Source: Euwallacea fornicatus
Taxonomy: Eukaryota > Arthropoda > Insecta > Coleoptera > Curculionidae
Direction: 5' to 3'
NCBI RefSeq assembly: GCF_040115645.1
Contig: NC_089560.1
Span: forward strand, 372,001 to 436,000
Length of the DNA: 64,000 nucleotides
The notes beneath the pieces are model-generated. The model was not told the origin of the DNA and did no database searches. It was given only the letters and a program-made list of their open reading frames with translations. Shown here one piece after another: positions 52,355 through 62,209 of this stretch. The position numbers and the translations under genes are program-made. The stretch's first letter is position 1. Each line of letters begins with the position of its first letter.

Positions 52355-55300
52355 CTCCCGCGCCGTCTTCGGCGATTGGAGACGCGGGGCAGCCAGATCG
52401 CCATTACGTCCAGATGGAACCAGTACCAGCCTCAGTAAGATTGGTTAGTTGTAGAGTAGTAATTAAGGACGATGTAACGGGCATAAGCTTTCTCATCGAC
52501 TCGGGTTCCGATGTCTCGCTGTTGCCCAAAACAGCTAAGGACCAACATATTGAAACGTCACGCGTTTTGTACGCGGCCAACAACACACAGATACCCACCT
52601 TTGGTACCAAACGGTTATTTGTGAGTCTCGGTCTGCGAAGGAAATTCACATGGAATTTCGTCATTGCAAAAACCGACTATGCGATAATAGGAGCTGACTT
52701 CCTACACCGTTTCAATATCCTGGTCGACTTGGGTAACAGCAGGATTATTGACAGCACCACCGACCTGCAGAAAGCTGGGACAACTAAACCCTGTAGTGCC
52801 CCCTCAATCCACAACCTGTCTTCATCCTGCAAGTACTACAACATTCTTAGTAAATACCCCAAAATCACCACTCTCTCCCCTACCCCGATCGATGCCAAGC
52901 ACGCTGCAACGCACCAGATCCACACTAACGGCCCTCCCATTTCTTCTAAGGCAAGACGTTTAGCTCCTGATAAGCTTAAGATAGCCAAACAGGAATTTCA
53001 ATATCTTTGTGATATGGGTATTTGCCGCCCTTCTAAAAGCCCTTGGGCCAGCCCCTTGCATTTGGTTCCCAAGAAGACCCCGGGTGAATGGAGACCTGTG
53101 GGCGATTATCGTCGTCTGAACGCAGCCACAGTTCCAGACAAATACCCAATCCCCAATCTCCATGACTTCACTCATTTCCTCGACGGGAAGACGGTCTTCT
53201 CCACCTTAGACTTGGTGCGTGCCTATCATCAGATCCCGGTCTCAGAAGAGTCAATCCCCAAAACGGCCATCATAACTCCCTTCGGCCTATTTGAGTTCAC
53301 AAGGATGCAATTCGGTTTGAGGAACGCAGCACAGTCCTTTCAAAGATTTATCCATGAGGTACTTGGAAATCTTGAATTCTGTTTTCCTTATATCGATGAT
53401 ATCCTCATTGCATCAACTGACGAGGCACAGCATCAGGAACACCTCAAGTCTGTTTTCACTCGTCTGCAAGAGTTCGGGTTAACTATCAACCTCGATAAAT
53501 GCACCTTTGGGGAAACGCAGGTAAAATTCTTAGGCTACCTAGTCTCCGCACAAGGCTCCACGCCACTTCCGGAAAAGGTAGCTGCCATCTCCAATTTTCC
53601 TGTCCCTCAAACAGTATCGGAGTTGAGACGTTTCCTTGGCATGCTTAATTTCTACAGGAAATGTATTCCCAAGGCCGCCCATCATCAAGGCATTCTCCAC
53701 ACCATGCACAATAACTGCAAGCGGAATGACAAGACACCATTAGTCTGGACTGAGGAAGCACTGGATGCATTCAAACAATGCAAACTGGATCTAGCGAACG
53801 CCGCCTCTTTGATTCACCCTAGTTCCACAGCTCCAATCTCCCTCACAGTCGATGCATCAGACTATGCAATGGGAGCCGTCATTGAGCAGTTCGAAGATAA
53901 TTCTTGGAAACCTCTAAGTTTTTTCTCTCGAAAATTGTCAGACACCCAGAAGAACTACAGCACCTATGATCGAGAATTACTCGCCATTTATTCGGCAATC
54001 AAATATTTCCGATATCTTCTTGAAGGCAGACCCTTCAGCATTTTCACTGATCATAAGCCACTTACCTTCGCATTTTCACAGAAGTCTGACAAAGCTTCTC
54101 CAAGGCAAATTCAACACCTTGACTTTATCTCTCAATTTTCCACAGATATCATACATATCAGTGGCAAAAACAATATTGTGGCTGACACCCTCTCAAGAAT
54201 TAGCCCCATTTCTTGCCCCCAATCCATTGACTATGAAGCCCTAGGTCGTTACCAGTCTTCTGACCCTGAACTACAAGAGATACTCAAAAATCAACAAGGA
54301 ACGTCCTTACACCTCAAACAGTGTAACGTACCAGGTTCTGACATTCTGATCTTCTGCGATGACAATGGTCCCAAAATCAGACCCTTCATCACACAGAATT
54401 TCAGAAGATTGATTTTCAACAAGTTCCACAATCTCTCACACCCAGGCATCAGGAGCACAACCAAACTTATCTCTTCTCGGTTCGTTTGGCCTGCTATGAA
54501 TAAGGACATCCGTAACTGGACTAAGGCCTGCATCGATTGCCAGAAGGCTAAAGTACACCGGCACACTCTAACTCCTTTCAAGCAGTTCCAAATTCCAGAT
54601 GCTAGGTTTCAGATCGTTAATATAGACATAGTTGGTCCATTACCCTCTTCTAATGGGTTTGTGTATTGTCTAACATGCATCGATCGATTCTCGTGTTGGG
54701 CTGAAGCATTCCCCATGAAGGACATGACGACTGACACAGTTGCCAAAACCTTCTACAGCAATTGGATTTGCAGATTCGGGTCTCCACAAAAAATCGTCAC
54801 AGACCAGGGACGACAGTTTGAGAGCTCACTTTTCGCATCTCTAGCGGTACTATTGGGCTGTGCACGAGCACGTTCCACTCCATACCACCCCATGACTAAT
54901 GGCAAAGTGGAAAGGTGGCACCGAACTCTCAAGGCAGCAATAATGGCCTACGCAACAGAACGTTGGACGGAGGTTTTACCGACAATCTTGCTGGGGTTAC
55001 ATGCTACCTTGAGAGACGAAATTGGTGTTTCGCCAGCAGAGATGCTTTACGGAGCCCCCTTACGTCTACCTGGAGAATTCTTCGAATCTGTACAATCCAA
55101 TGTAGACCCCACCTCTTTTGTCGCTCAATTAAGACAGAAGATTCAACTCCTGCAACCTGTCCCCTCAAACAACCACAGTACACGGAAGATCTTCATTGCG
55201 CCGGAAATGGATACCTGTACGCACGTATTCGTGCGCAACGACGCAGTGAAGAAACCGCTCCAACCTCCTTACGAAGGTCCCTTCCCTGTAAAAAGCCGGG

Positions 55301-55467
55301 CTGATAAGTACTTCACTATCCGGATCAACCAAAGGGAAGTCAACATCTCGAAGGATCGCCTCAAGCCGGCTTTTATCCTAGCTCTAGACCCTACCTCCCA
55401 TGACCACACCTACACTAACCTCAACCCTCTCCACAACCCAAGCAAGAAGCGGGTACGGTTTGCTTAG
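52318..55467 (+). CDS. Pol polyprotein (protease, RT, RNase H, integrase), 1049 aa
   Basis: One open frame. Retropepsin active site DSG at 61-63 (FLIDSGSDVSLLP). RT palm with FSTLDLVRAYHQIP and catalytic YIDD at 358-361. RNase H with TVDASDYAMGAVIEQ, YDRELLAIYSAI, FTDHKPL and ADTLSR. Integrase zinc domain H704, H708, C738, C741; catalytic D770 (IDIVGP), D829 (VTDQGRQF) and E865 (NGKVERWH), a DD35E core. The tail ends KKRVRFA. The frame starts inside the end of gag; the ATG at 52318 is probably not used if translation frameshifts. Every catalytic residue I can identify is intact, so the element is potentially autonomous. Confidence 0.94.
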   Translation: MHQTLQFPSGKLTPAPSSAIGDAGQPDRHYVQMEPVPASVRLVSCRVVIKDDVTGISFLIDSGSDVSLLPKTAKDQHIETSRVLYAANNTQIPTFGTKRLFVSLGLRRKFTWNFVIAKTDYAIIGADFLHRFNILVDLGNSRIIDSTTDLQKAGTTKPCSAPSIHNLSSSCKYYNILSKYPKITTLSPTPIDAKHAATHQIHTNGPPISSKARRLAPDKLKIAKQEFQYLCDMGICRPSKSPWASPLHLVPKKTPGEWRPVGDYRRLNAATVPDKYPIPNLHDFTHFLDGKTVFSTLDLVRAYHQIPVSEESIPKTAIITPFGLFEFTRMQFGLRNAAQSFQRFIHEVLGNLEFCFPYIDDILIASTDEAQHQEHLKSVFTRLQEFGLTINLDKCTFGETQVKFLGYLVSAQGSTPLPEKVAAISNFPVPQTVSELRRFLGMLNFYRKCIPKAAHHQGILHTMHNNCKRNDKTPLVWTEEALDAFKQCKLDLANAASLIHPSSTAPISLTVDASDYAMGAVIEQFEDNSWKPLSFFSRKLSDTQKNYSTYDRELLAIYSAIKYFRYLLEGRPFSIFTDHKPLTFAFSQKSDKASPRQIQHLDFISQFSTDIIHISGKNNIVADTLSRISPISCPQSIDYEALGRYQSSDPELQEILKNQQGTSLHLKQCNVPGSDILIFCDDNGPKIRPFITQNFRRLIFNKFHNLSHPGIRSTTKLISSRFVWPAMNKDIRNWTKACIDCQKAKVHRHTLTPFKQFQIPDARFQIVNIDIVGPLPSSNGFVYCLTCIDRFSCWAEAFPMKDMTTDTVAKTFYSNWICRFGSPQKIVTDQGRQFESSLFASLAVLLGCARARSTPYHPMTNGKVERWHRTLKAAIMAYATERWTEVLPTILLGLHATLRDEIGVSPAEMLYGAPLRLPGEFFESVQSNVDPTSFVAQLRQKIQLLQPVPSNNHSTRKIFIAPEMDTCTHVFVRNDAVKKPLQPPYEGPFPVKSRADKYFTIRINQREVNISKDRLKPAFILALDPTSHDHTYTNLNPLHNPSKKRVRFA

Positions 55468-55582
55468 CGCCGGTGATCGATGCTAAAGCCTATGGCACGT
55501 GCAAATTTAAATAAATTGTAGTAGCTCTAGGTCTAGCATTAAGTTTATCTGTATATGATTATTTAAGTTTAATACTCCGTAT

Positions 55583-55597
55583 CTGGGAGGGGAGTAT
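55583..55597 (+). promoter_or_regulatory. Polypurine tract
   Basis: CTGGGAGGGGAGTAT immediately precedes the 3' LTR, in the position where plus-strand synthesis is primed. Confidence 0.75.
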
Positions 55598-56070
55598 TGT
55601 GGCGGAGCTGACAGCGGAGAAACTGTCATCTGTCAGGCTTGTCAATGTGACGTACACTAGGGTGACCTTTCGGTTCCCTAGGTACTCCAGAACCCGGTGT
55701 AAAATCTTCCCCTAGCACTTCCGGCAGGTCATTCTAGAACATTCCGCCGGAAGGGTAGTAAAGAGCCTGGGTTAATCCGCACCTGCGCGGATCCCTTTTC
55801 TTTGTTCTAAGAAGGGCCATCTAGGAACAACGAAAGACACAAGGACTCCCTCCTAGTTCTCGACACGGACGGTTAGATTTCTAAGCATCGCGCTCCATAT
55901 ATTGTTTTCATTTTCTTTTCCTTTTACAATCATTTGTGTTAACTAATTTTTACAATATATACATTTTGTTTATTTACATAAGTGCCCAGCCTTTTCTACA
56001 ACCTCCACAAACTCAAGTCGGTTATTGAAAGCGCCTTACACGAAAACCCCACGCGCACCAATCACCGACA
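55598..56070 (+). repeat. 3' LTR of Kabuki-type element
   Basis: 473 bp; identical to 51100-51572 except CATCTAGGAAC against CATCTGGGAAC by my reading. Confidence 0.93.
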
Positions 56071-56198
56071 ACGTTATTAGCTACGAAGCCATAAATTTAA
56101 ATAAAACCTTTATGGAACATTCAAGAAAAGCAACTGTAGCAATAACTTAAAATGATTCGTAGGGAAAATTTACGTTTGTTTTTGTTATTGTTATTATA

Positions 56199-57483
56199 TT
56201 AGGGGTACAAATTTGTTTCCGCCGTTTAACAAAGCATGGTCCCACCAGAAGGTTATGCTGAAATTGCTAGATGTAAATCTTACTATCGCAAGTTTGATCA
56301 ACTAGTAACAACATAACCTAGAAGTATTAGTGGTTTCGTATCAGCATCACATTTTTTTTTCTTGCAAAAATGTCAAGTTTTGTGCCGAATAAGCGTCATT
56401 TGCGGGAACTTTTGATTTACTTCTTTAATTTGAAGAAATCTGCAGCTGAGGCGCATCGATTGCTTGTAGAAGCATATGGTGAGGCTGCTTTGAGTGAGAG
56501 AAGTTGTCGTGAGTGGTTTCACAAGTTTAAAAACGGTGAGTTTAACGTGGAAGACAAAGGACGCAGTGGAAGGCCGAAAACGTACGAAGATACGGAATTG
56601 GAAGTGTTATTGGAGGAAGATTCGTCTCAAACACAAAAAGAACTTGCACTTACATTAGAAGTGACGCAACAAGCAATTTCACATCGTTTAAAAATGTTGG
56701 GAATGATTCAAAAACAAGGGAATTGGGTTCCTTATGAACTGAAACCCAGAGACGTCGAACGCCGATTTTGCATGAGTGAAATGCTGCTTGCCAGGCATAA
56801 AACAAAGAGTTTTTTGCATCGTGTAGTCACTGGGGATGAAAAATGGATCCATTATGATAACCCAAAGAAGAAGAAATCATGGGGTCCACCTGGCCATGTT
56901 TCAACATCAGTAGCCAAATCAAATATTCATGGAAAAAAACTCATGTTGTGTATTTGGTGGGATCAACTTGGTGTTGTATATTATGAGTTGCTCAAATCGA
57001 ACGAAACTATTACTGGAACTCTCTACCGAACACAATTAATGAGATTGAGCCGAGCACTCAAGGAAAAACGCGCTCATTACTACTCTAGACATGACAAGAT
57101 TATTCTCCTACATAATAATGCTCGTCCGCATGTTGCGGCACCGGTTAAAACCTATTTGGAAACACTTAATTGGGAAGTCCTATCCCACCCGCCATATTCA
57201 CCAGACCTTGCCCCATCCGACTACCACTTGTTTCGATCAATGGCACACGGTCTGTCTGAGCAGCGCTTTACATCATATGAAGATACCAAAAATTGGGTCG
57301 ATTCATGGATAGCTTCAAAAGATGAAGAGTTTTTTCGCCGTGGTATCCGAATGCTGCCAGAAAGATGGGAAAAAGTAGTGGCCGTTGATGGGCAATACTT
57401 TGAATAAAACGTAATATCCCGTTCTTTCACAATTAATTCCAATTTTTTTATAGAAAACGGCGGAAACTTATTTGTACCCCTAA
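56199..57483 (+). mobile_element. Mariner copy 2, full length, 1285 bp
   Basis: TTAGGGGTAC...GTACCCCTAA ends with about 28-bp TIRs; TA flanks at 56197-56198 and 57484-57485. Inserted in the 5' region of the Tc1 at 50946-58800, 125 bp right of the Kabuki-type element. Its sequence is nearly identical to copy 1 at 32025. Confidence 0.95.
56370..57407 (+). CDS. Mariner transposase, 345 aa, catalytic D249 changed to Asn
   Basis: Open from ATG 56370 to TAA. Two HTH domains (residues about 1-110), GRSGRPK at 64-70, WVPYEL at 119-124, D156 in VVTGDEKWIHYD and D284 in PPYSPDLAPSDYHLF. The second catalytic position, residue 249, is Asn (LLHNNARPH, codon AAT at 57114-57116), whereas copy 1 at 32025 and all relatives in the window have Asp there (GAT). 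Length and every other motif are normal for mariner. A D249N protein should still bind TIRs and dimerise but not cleave, so it may be a full-length inhibitor or simply a recent inactivating mutation. Confidence 0.94.
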   Translation: MSSFVPNKRHLRELLIYFFNLKKSAAEAHRLLVEAYGEAALSERSCREWFHKFKNGEFNVEDKGRSGRPKTYEDTELEVLLEEDSSQTQKELALTLEVTQQAISHRLKMLGMIQKQGNWVPYELKPRDVERRFCMSEMLLARHKTKSFLHRVVTGDEKWIHYDNPKKKKSWGPPGHVSTSVAKSNIHGKKLMLCIWWDQLGVVYYELLKSNETITGTLYRTQLMRLSRALKEKRAHYYSRHDKIILLHNNARPHVAAPVKTYLETLNWEVLSHPPYSPDLAPSDYHLFRSMAHGLSEQRFTSYEDTKNWVDSWIASKDEEFFRRGIRMLPERWEKVVAVDGQYFE

Positions 57484-57611
57484 TACCTAGTGATAATAAT
57501 TTTGCGTTGTTGACGATTTGGCATAAAACATCGAAATCAAAAATTAGTATGCTTAAGATTTTACAGTGAAAAGGCCGTGTAGGAAATAAAGTGCTAAACA
57601 AATTAAAAATA

Positions 57612-58650
57612 ATGCCAAAAACAGGAGAATTGAACATGGAAATACGTGTGCTTATAGTGGCTTACCACAAAAGTGGCAAAAGCAATCGACAAATTGCCAA
57701 AGAATTGCATTTAGTTCACTCCACCGTTGACTACATTGGAAAAAAATACAAACTGATAGTTTTGTAAACAAAAAATGGACTGGAAGATCAAGAGCGACTA
57801 CATCTTCAGATGATCGTGCAATATCACTGATTAGTAAAAGAAGCAGGCGCAAAACTGCTCCAGATATTTCTGCAGAAATAAATATTGTGCGGTCAAAGGC
57901 AATTAGTGTTTCTACTGTAAAACGTCGCCTACAGGAATATGGTCTTCATGGACGATTAGCTATGAAAAAACCTTTCTTACGTAAACAAAATAAACAAAAA
58001 CGATTTCAATGGGCCCGAGAACACCAACATTGGACAATAGAAGACTGGAACAAAGTGCTATGGACAGATGAGTCGAAATTTGAATTGTTTGGTTCACGAA
58101 GACATGTGTTTGTTCGTAGATCGCTGGGTGAACGTGCAAGAGAGGAGTGTCTCCTGCCTACTGTTAAACATGAAGGTGGTTCGGTCATGGTTTGGGGTTA
58201 TTTTGTTGGCACAACCGTGGGTGGCATCGTGAAAATCGAAGGATTCTGAAAAAAGAAGGATACCGCGATATTTTGGAAACTCATGCAATACCTTCCGGAC
58301 TAATGCTTTTGAGTCAGAATTTTGTGTTACAGCAAGACAATGACCCGAAGCACACATCTAAATTATGCAAGGAATATTTACACAATTTAGAAATGGAAGG
58401 TATTGTTAAATTAATTATTTGGCCTCCTCAGAGCCCAGATTTGAATCCAATAGAATTATTGTGGGATGAATTAGACAGAAAAGTTCGGCAATTGGCCTCC
58501 ACATCAACCAATGACTTGTTCAAGAATTTCGAAGCAGCTTGGGACGAAATTGCACCTGAATTTTTGAAAAAAATCATAGCAAGGATGCCCCGATTACGCG
58601 CTGCAATTATTCAATCGCGTGGAAGACATATAGATGAAGCATCCATTTGA
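57612..58650 (+). pseudogene. Tc1-like transposase pseudogene
   Basis: ATG 57612 (MPKTGELNMEIRVLIVAYHKSG) begins the HTH (NRQIAKELHLVHSTVDYI). Frameshifts occur before 57887, from where VSTVKRRLQEYGLHGRLAMKKP and the first catalytic Asp in LWTDESKFELF are open to 58249, with KHEGGSVMVWGYF. One more shift at about 58246 gives the last frame (58192-58650) with LQQDNDPKHTS and SPDLNPIELLW (34 between, DD34E). At least three frame lesions. It belongs to the Tc1 spanning 50946-58800. Confidence 0.87.
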
Positions 58651-58802
58651 AAATATGCAGTATTTTTCTGCTTTTATAATATGTTTTAAGTTCATTCATG
58701 TTTATATAAGATTAAGGAATAAAAAATTATGTCTATTTCATGAATGTTGGTGTTCACATTTATAAAACAATAGGTGCCCAAATACTTTTGAGCGGTAGTG
58801 TA

Positions 58803-58887
58803 TGTTCGTAAAACCGATAAACACTCTACGCTCTGTAAACAACCTCAAGTCGGGTAGTGAAAGACCCACACATATCAGAACCCGACA
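58803..58887 (+). repeat. Old Kabuki/CsRn1-type solo LTR, right part
   Basis: Right of the Tc1 the sequence ACAACCTCAAGTCGGGTAGT and an ending CCCGACA match the 3' end of the young LTR (CTCAAGTCGGTTATTGAAAG ... CCGACA). It is therefore the right half of the LTR begun at 50675. A clean 4-bp target duplication is not visible. Confidence 0.7.
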
Positions 58888-59100
58888 GAAGATCTGTGCT
58901 TCAATCAGTTGTCATAAATCAAACTCCAATATTATGAACGTTGAACTCCTGGGCACCGGAATTTTTCACATGAAATCTGCTTGCAAGTGTTATACCTTTA
59001 CGACAGTGCTGTATTCTACCTCAAACCACATAGCAAACTATTGTTCTAACTATTACCTGCCAATACCAATTATTGTTATTTTGTACTTTAGGAATTGACC
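58888..59100 (+). pseudogene. Errantivirus env-like remnant, right part
   Basis: After the solo LTR, 58934-59098 encodes TGIFHMKSACKCYTFTTVLY and a Cys-containing stretch ending in a hydrophobic YYLPIPIIVILYF. This resembles the late ectodomain of env and follows on from the piece ending at 50674. Linkage rests on position inside the same nest and residue pattern. No membrane anchor or 3' LTR follows. Confidence 0.5.
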
Positions 59101-61140
59101 CACACTTGCACTCAGTAGAATAAATCACTGATGGTGAAGGATAAAGGGATCTGTTAATCATCTACCTTAAACATAAAGAGGAGAAAGCGATGGCAGATTT
59201 ACGTATCAGTTCGCATTAACGCAAGTGTGAAAGAAATGACAGAGGGTTGCAGGCGTGGGAAGAAGGTGGAATGTTTTACGTTAATTTCTTGGAGAATAAA
59301 CAGATGCCCTCGGGGGATGATTCCGATGCATTTTTGGTACGGTGGAACATTCCCGACCCTGATGAAATAAAGCGGTGTTCATCAAAAATACGGTCGTATT
59401 ATTTTTCGGGAGCCACCTTAACGATATAGAAGTAGTTTTTCAGCCCCAAAAATATTATTATTGATTATTCTTTAGACACAGAGCACATAGTGCTACAAGC
59501 TCTTACATACCTTCGAACAAATAACCCCGACTAAAAGTTTCGAACCTCAGTAATAAAATAAAGAGTCGTTAGTGACTTAGCAAGTTGTCTCAATCCTGAC
59601 AAATCTACAACGTGGTGTCGGCCATGTATAAAATACCGGCTGGTGTCACAAAAGGTGATCAGATAGACAGAAAACGTGCTCTCAAGTTCATGTCACCGGC
59701 GGCTTGTAAGAGTCTTAAAACCATTTCAATAACTTATTTCCGCAAGATTGAATTATGTGGTCATATCCCAAGACATATTCCTCAACTCAACATGCAGTTA
59801 CTGAACCTTTGACGAGGTTCCTCGACATGTCAGTTTCTGTTATGTTTCGATTTCAATTGATTTTGCAATAAACAGAAGCTGATTGATAAAAACTACAATT
59901 ATTTCTGAAATTACTCAGCAGCTTCAATTTCCAAAAACACTTTTACGTGGAAAGCAAAAACTGTGTGTTGTCTAATGTTATTAATCCACAAGACGGTTGT
60001 ACGTCACGCCTAGTATTAACGTCAGCATCTAAGTGGATATTTCCAATTTGTTCTTCGCATAACATCCTCTCTTCATGGCTATCGGGAATTGTGGTACTTT
60101 TAAAAAAACACATTAACGACGTGAGAATTAAAAATCGGATTCCTTTATCCACACCCTAAACACTCGAAACATGAATGAAGATCATTTTACTCAGTTTTCT
60201 TTAGCTATAGACTGTTTTCGCTAACTTCAAGCTTAAGACATTTCTTCGTTCACTCCTAGTATCAACTTCCGCAAAGCTACTCAGTTCACCTCGCATTCCA
60301 TTGACACCTTTGGAATGACACCAACACCAATCTCGGTTTTATCTAATTATCATCAGTCACTTACAATTTTCCATCCCTGGGATCCAGTACGTTTCAGTTA
60401 CCATGTAGGCACTTGTGAAATAATGAGGCATGTTGATCTTTTTTTTGGACACTTACTGGTTTACATAAAATAAAATACTTCCCGAGGACTCTTTTAAAAA
60501 TAGAATGTTAATCAATAAAACAACCAACAAATACTGCTCCTTTATTCATAATTTATCGATACAAAATAAGTATAGTATTCATTTAATTGAGTATTGCAAC
60601 TTACAACCCTGGGGAAATTCGTCGTGTCTCTCATATCAATCCCTATGTTGGCTGAATGTTTCTCATAGGTGAATGACAGAATGGCTTATCCCCTGTAAAC
60701 ACAAAAGTAATATTAAACCACGTTTTGTAATTCCAACGAAACTGCAAAAATTACACCGAAATGTTCATAGGAACTTTTACATGTTAAAGAGCTTCGTCAC
60801 CGAAATGGAGGGACAAACGCACAACTTGTGTTTTGCTTTTAATTTATAACTTTAATTTTTCTGAAACTTTTAGCCTACGAACAACTTTATAATTTACAGT
60901 TGGTAAAACAAGAATTTACATATCCCAATAATTGCAATTATTACAAAGTAAAATAAGATTTATGAGACATTAAATATTTTATTTTCAAAATAAATTGAAT
61001 TTACAATACATTTTAACAAAAAAAAATTAAAAACGTATTTCTGCTTTTAGAAATTGAAGAAATATTTTAATTTTTAAGAAACTATTTGCACACTTCAAAC
61101 ATTTACAACAATGAATAATTAGAATACAAATAATGAAATA
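59101..61140. other. Unassigned stretch, possible LTR/PBS near 59610
   Basis: No clear gene. Short open frames at 59247-59429 and 59612-59809 are not recognisable. AATAAAATAAAGAG at about 59551 followed by CTGACAAATCTACA and TGGTGTCGG at 59612 has the look of an LTR 3' end followed by a primer site, but I find no second LTR. From 60160 to 61140 the sequence is AT-rich with no feature. Confidence 0.4.
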
Positions 61141-61149
61141 AACAACTTA

Positions 61150-62195
61150 TTAATGATTCACATGCATCCCTTTTGCTTTGATAACCGCTTCTAACCGTCG
61201 AGGTATCGATTCAACCAGTTTTTTAGTAATATCTGAAGGCATCTCATTCTAACTTTCGATGAACATTCTTTTAAAAGTTTCTTTATTAAGCGCACACCTC
61301 GGTCTTAGTTTCTAATCCAACAAATCCTATAAGTTTTCTATAGGGTTCAGATCTGGTCACTGCGGTAGACTTGGAAGTCTTCTCGGTGCATTGTAAAGCT
61401 ACCATTCTCGAATATGCGCGGTGTGTTTAGCATTATTGTCCTGTTGAAAATAAAATTCATTTTGCAATTCTAATTTTTAACCAATAATCGATGAATTCCC
61501 TCGCAATACATTCATGTAACTACGTGTTATCATTTTATCATTAATAACTTGTAGATTTCCAACTCCAGCCCATACCAAACATCCCCAAACCATAACATTC
61601 CCTCCACAGTATTTAACAGTATTAAAGACTTTTTTTGCCTCTAAAACCGTGGTTTTTTCCTCCAAACTGTCAAAATACTGGCTGGTTTAAAAAGTTCAAA
61701 TTTTCTTTCATCGGGAAATATAACTTTTTTCCAAAATTTCAAAGGCTTGTCCCTATAGATTCTTGCAAATTCTAGCCGCTTCTTCTGGTTTATCTTGCTT
61801 ATAAAGGGCTTTTTCCTTGGCCGCCTCCCCCGAAGATCAGTTTCATGAAGGATATTTTGTATAGTCTGCAGTGTAGATTTTTCCGGATGATGCGATGTCT
61901 TCGGCAACATTTCGGGCACTTTGAAGGAGATTTTCTCTAATGTTTCGAACAACATGGTGCCTCTCATAATTGATTTACGAGAACGGTCACTTCGAGGTTT
62001 ATTATCGGTTGATCCGGTCTATTCCTGTTTTTTAATAATATATCTGACTGGAAAAAAGCCTAATCGCAACTGTGATGCAATTTCCCGATAACTCTTTCCT
62101 TGATTTCGCAAACTGATTACTTTGTTTCTAGCTTTGCTATTAATTTCATTTTTCTTCGGAGACACATTGATAGCAGTGACTTTGGTAATGATATA
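61150..62195 (-). pseudogene. Tc1-like transposase pseudogene, minus strand
   Basis: Reading leftwards: INVSPKKNEINSKARNKVISLRNQGKSYREIASQLRLG (HTH), LRGRRPRKKPFISKINQKKRLEFARIY, KVIFPDERKFELF (first-Asp motif reading FPDE), KYCGGNVMVWGCLVW, FYFQQDNNAKHTAH (second Asp), PDLNPIENL (Glu), and a C-terminal SIPRRLEAVIKAKGMHVNH ending at 61150. Stops and frameshifts occur near 61960, 61665 and 61350. Terminal inverted repeats were not resolved, although the flanks are A/T-rich. Confidence 0.83.
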
Positions 62196-62209
62196 AAACT
62201 ATGGGTAAC

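Larger units (their letters stand above)
51100..56070 (+). mobile_element. Complete Kabuki/CsRn1-type Ty3/Gypsy retrotransposon, 4971 bp
   Basis: Two 473-bp LTRs (51100-51572; 55598-56070) start TGTGGCGG and end CCGACA. They are flanked by a 4-bp duplication ACGT (51096-51099; 56071-56074). The element has a PBS, gag and pol frames open throughout, and a purine tract before the 3' LTR. CsRn1-clade assignment rests on a Gag C-X2-H-X9-C-X3-C motif and a tRNA-Trp-type primer site, both known clade features. The LTRs differ at one base by my comparison (near 51330 G, 55823 A), so insertion is recent. Confidence 0.95.
50946..58800 (+). mobile_element. Tc1-like element containing two younger insertions
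   Basis: Left terminus CACTACCGCTCAAAACTATT at 50946; right terminus the complement (AATACTTTTGAGCGGTAGTG) at 58781-58800; TA flanks at 50944-50945 and 58801-58802. Without the Kabuki-type element (51100-56070) and mariner (56199-57483) the Tc1 would be about 1.6 kb, a normal size. Its transposase lies at 57612-58650. So both younger elements landed in the 5' untranslated part of the Tc1. Confidence 0.88.
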
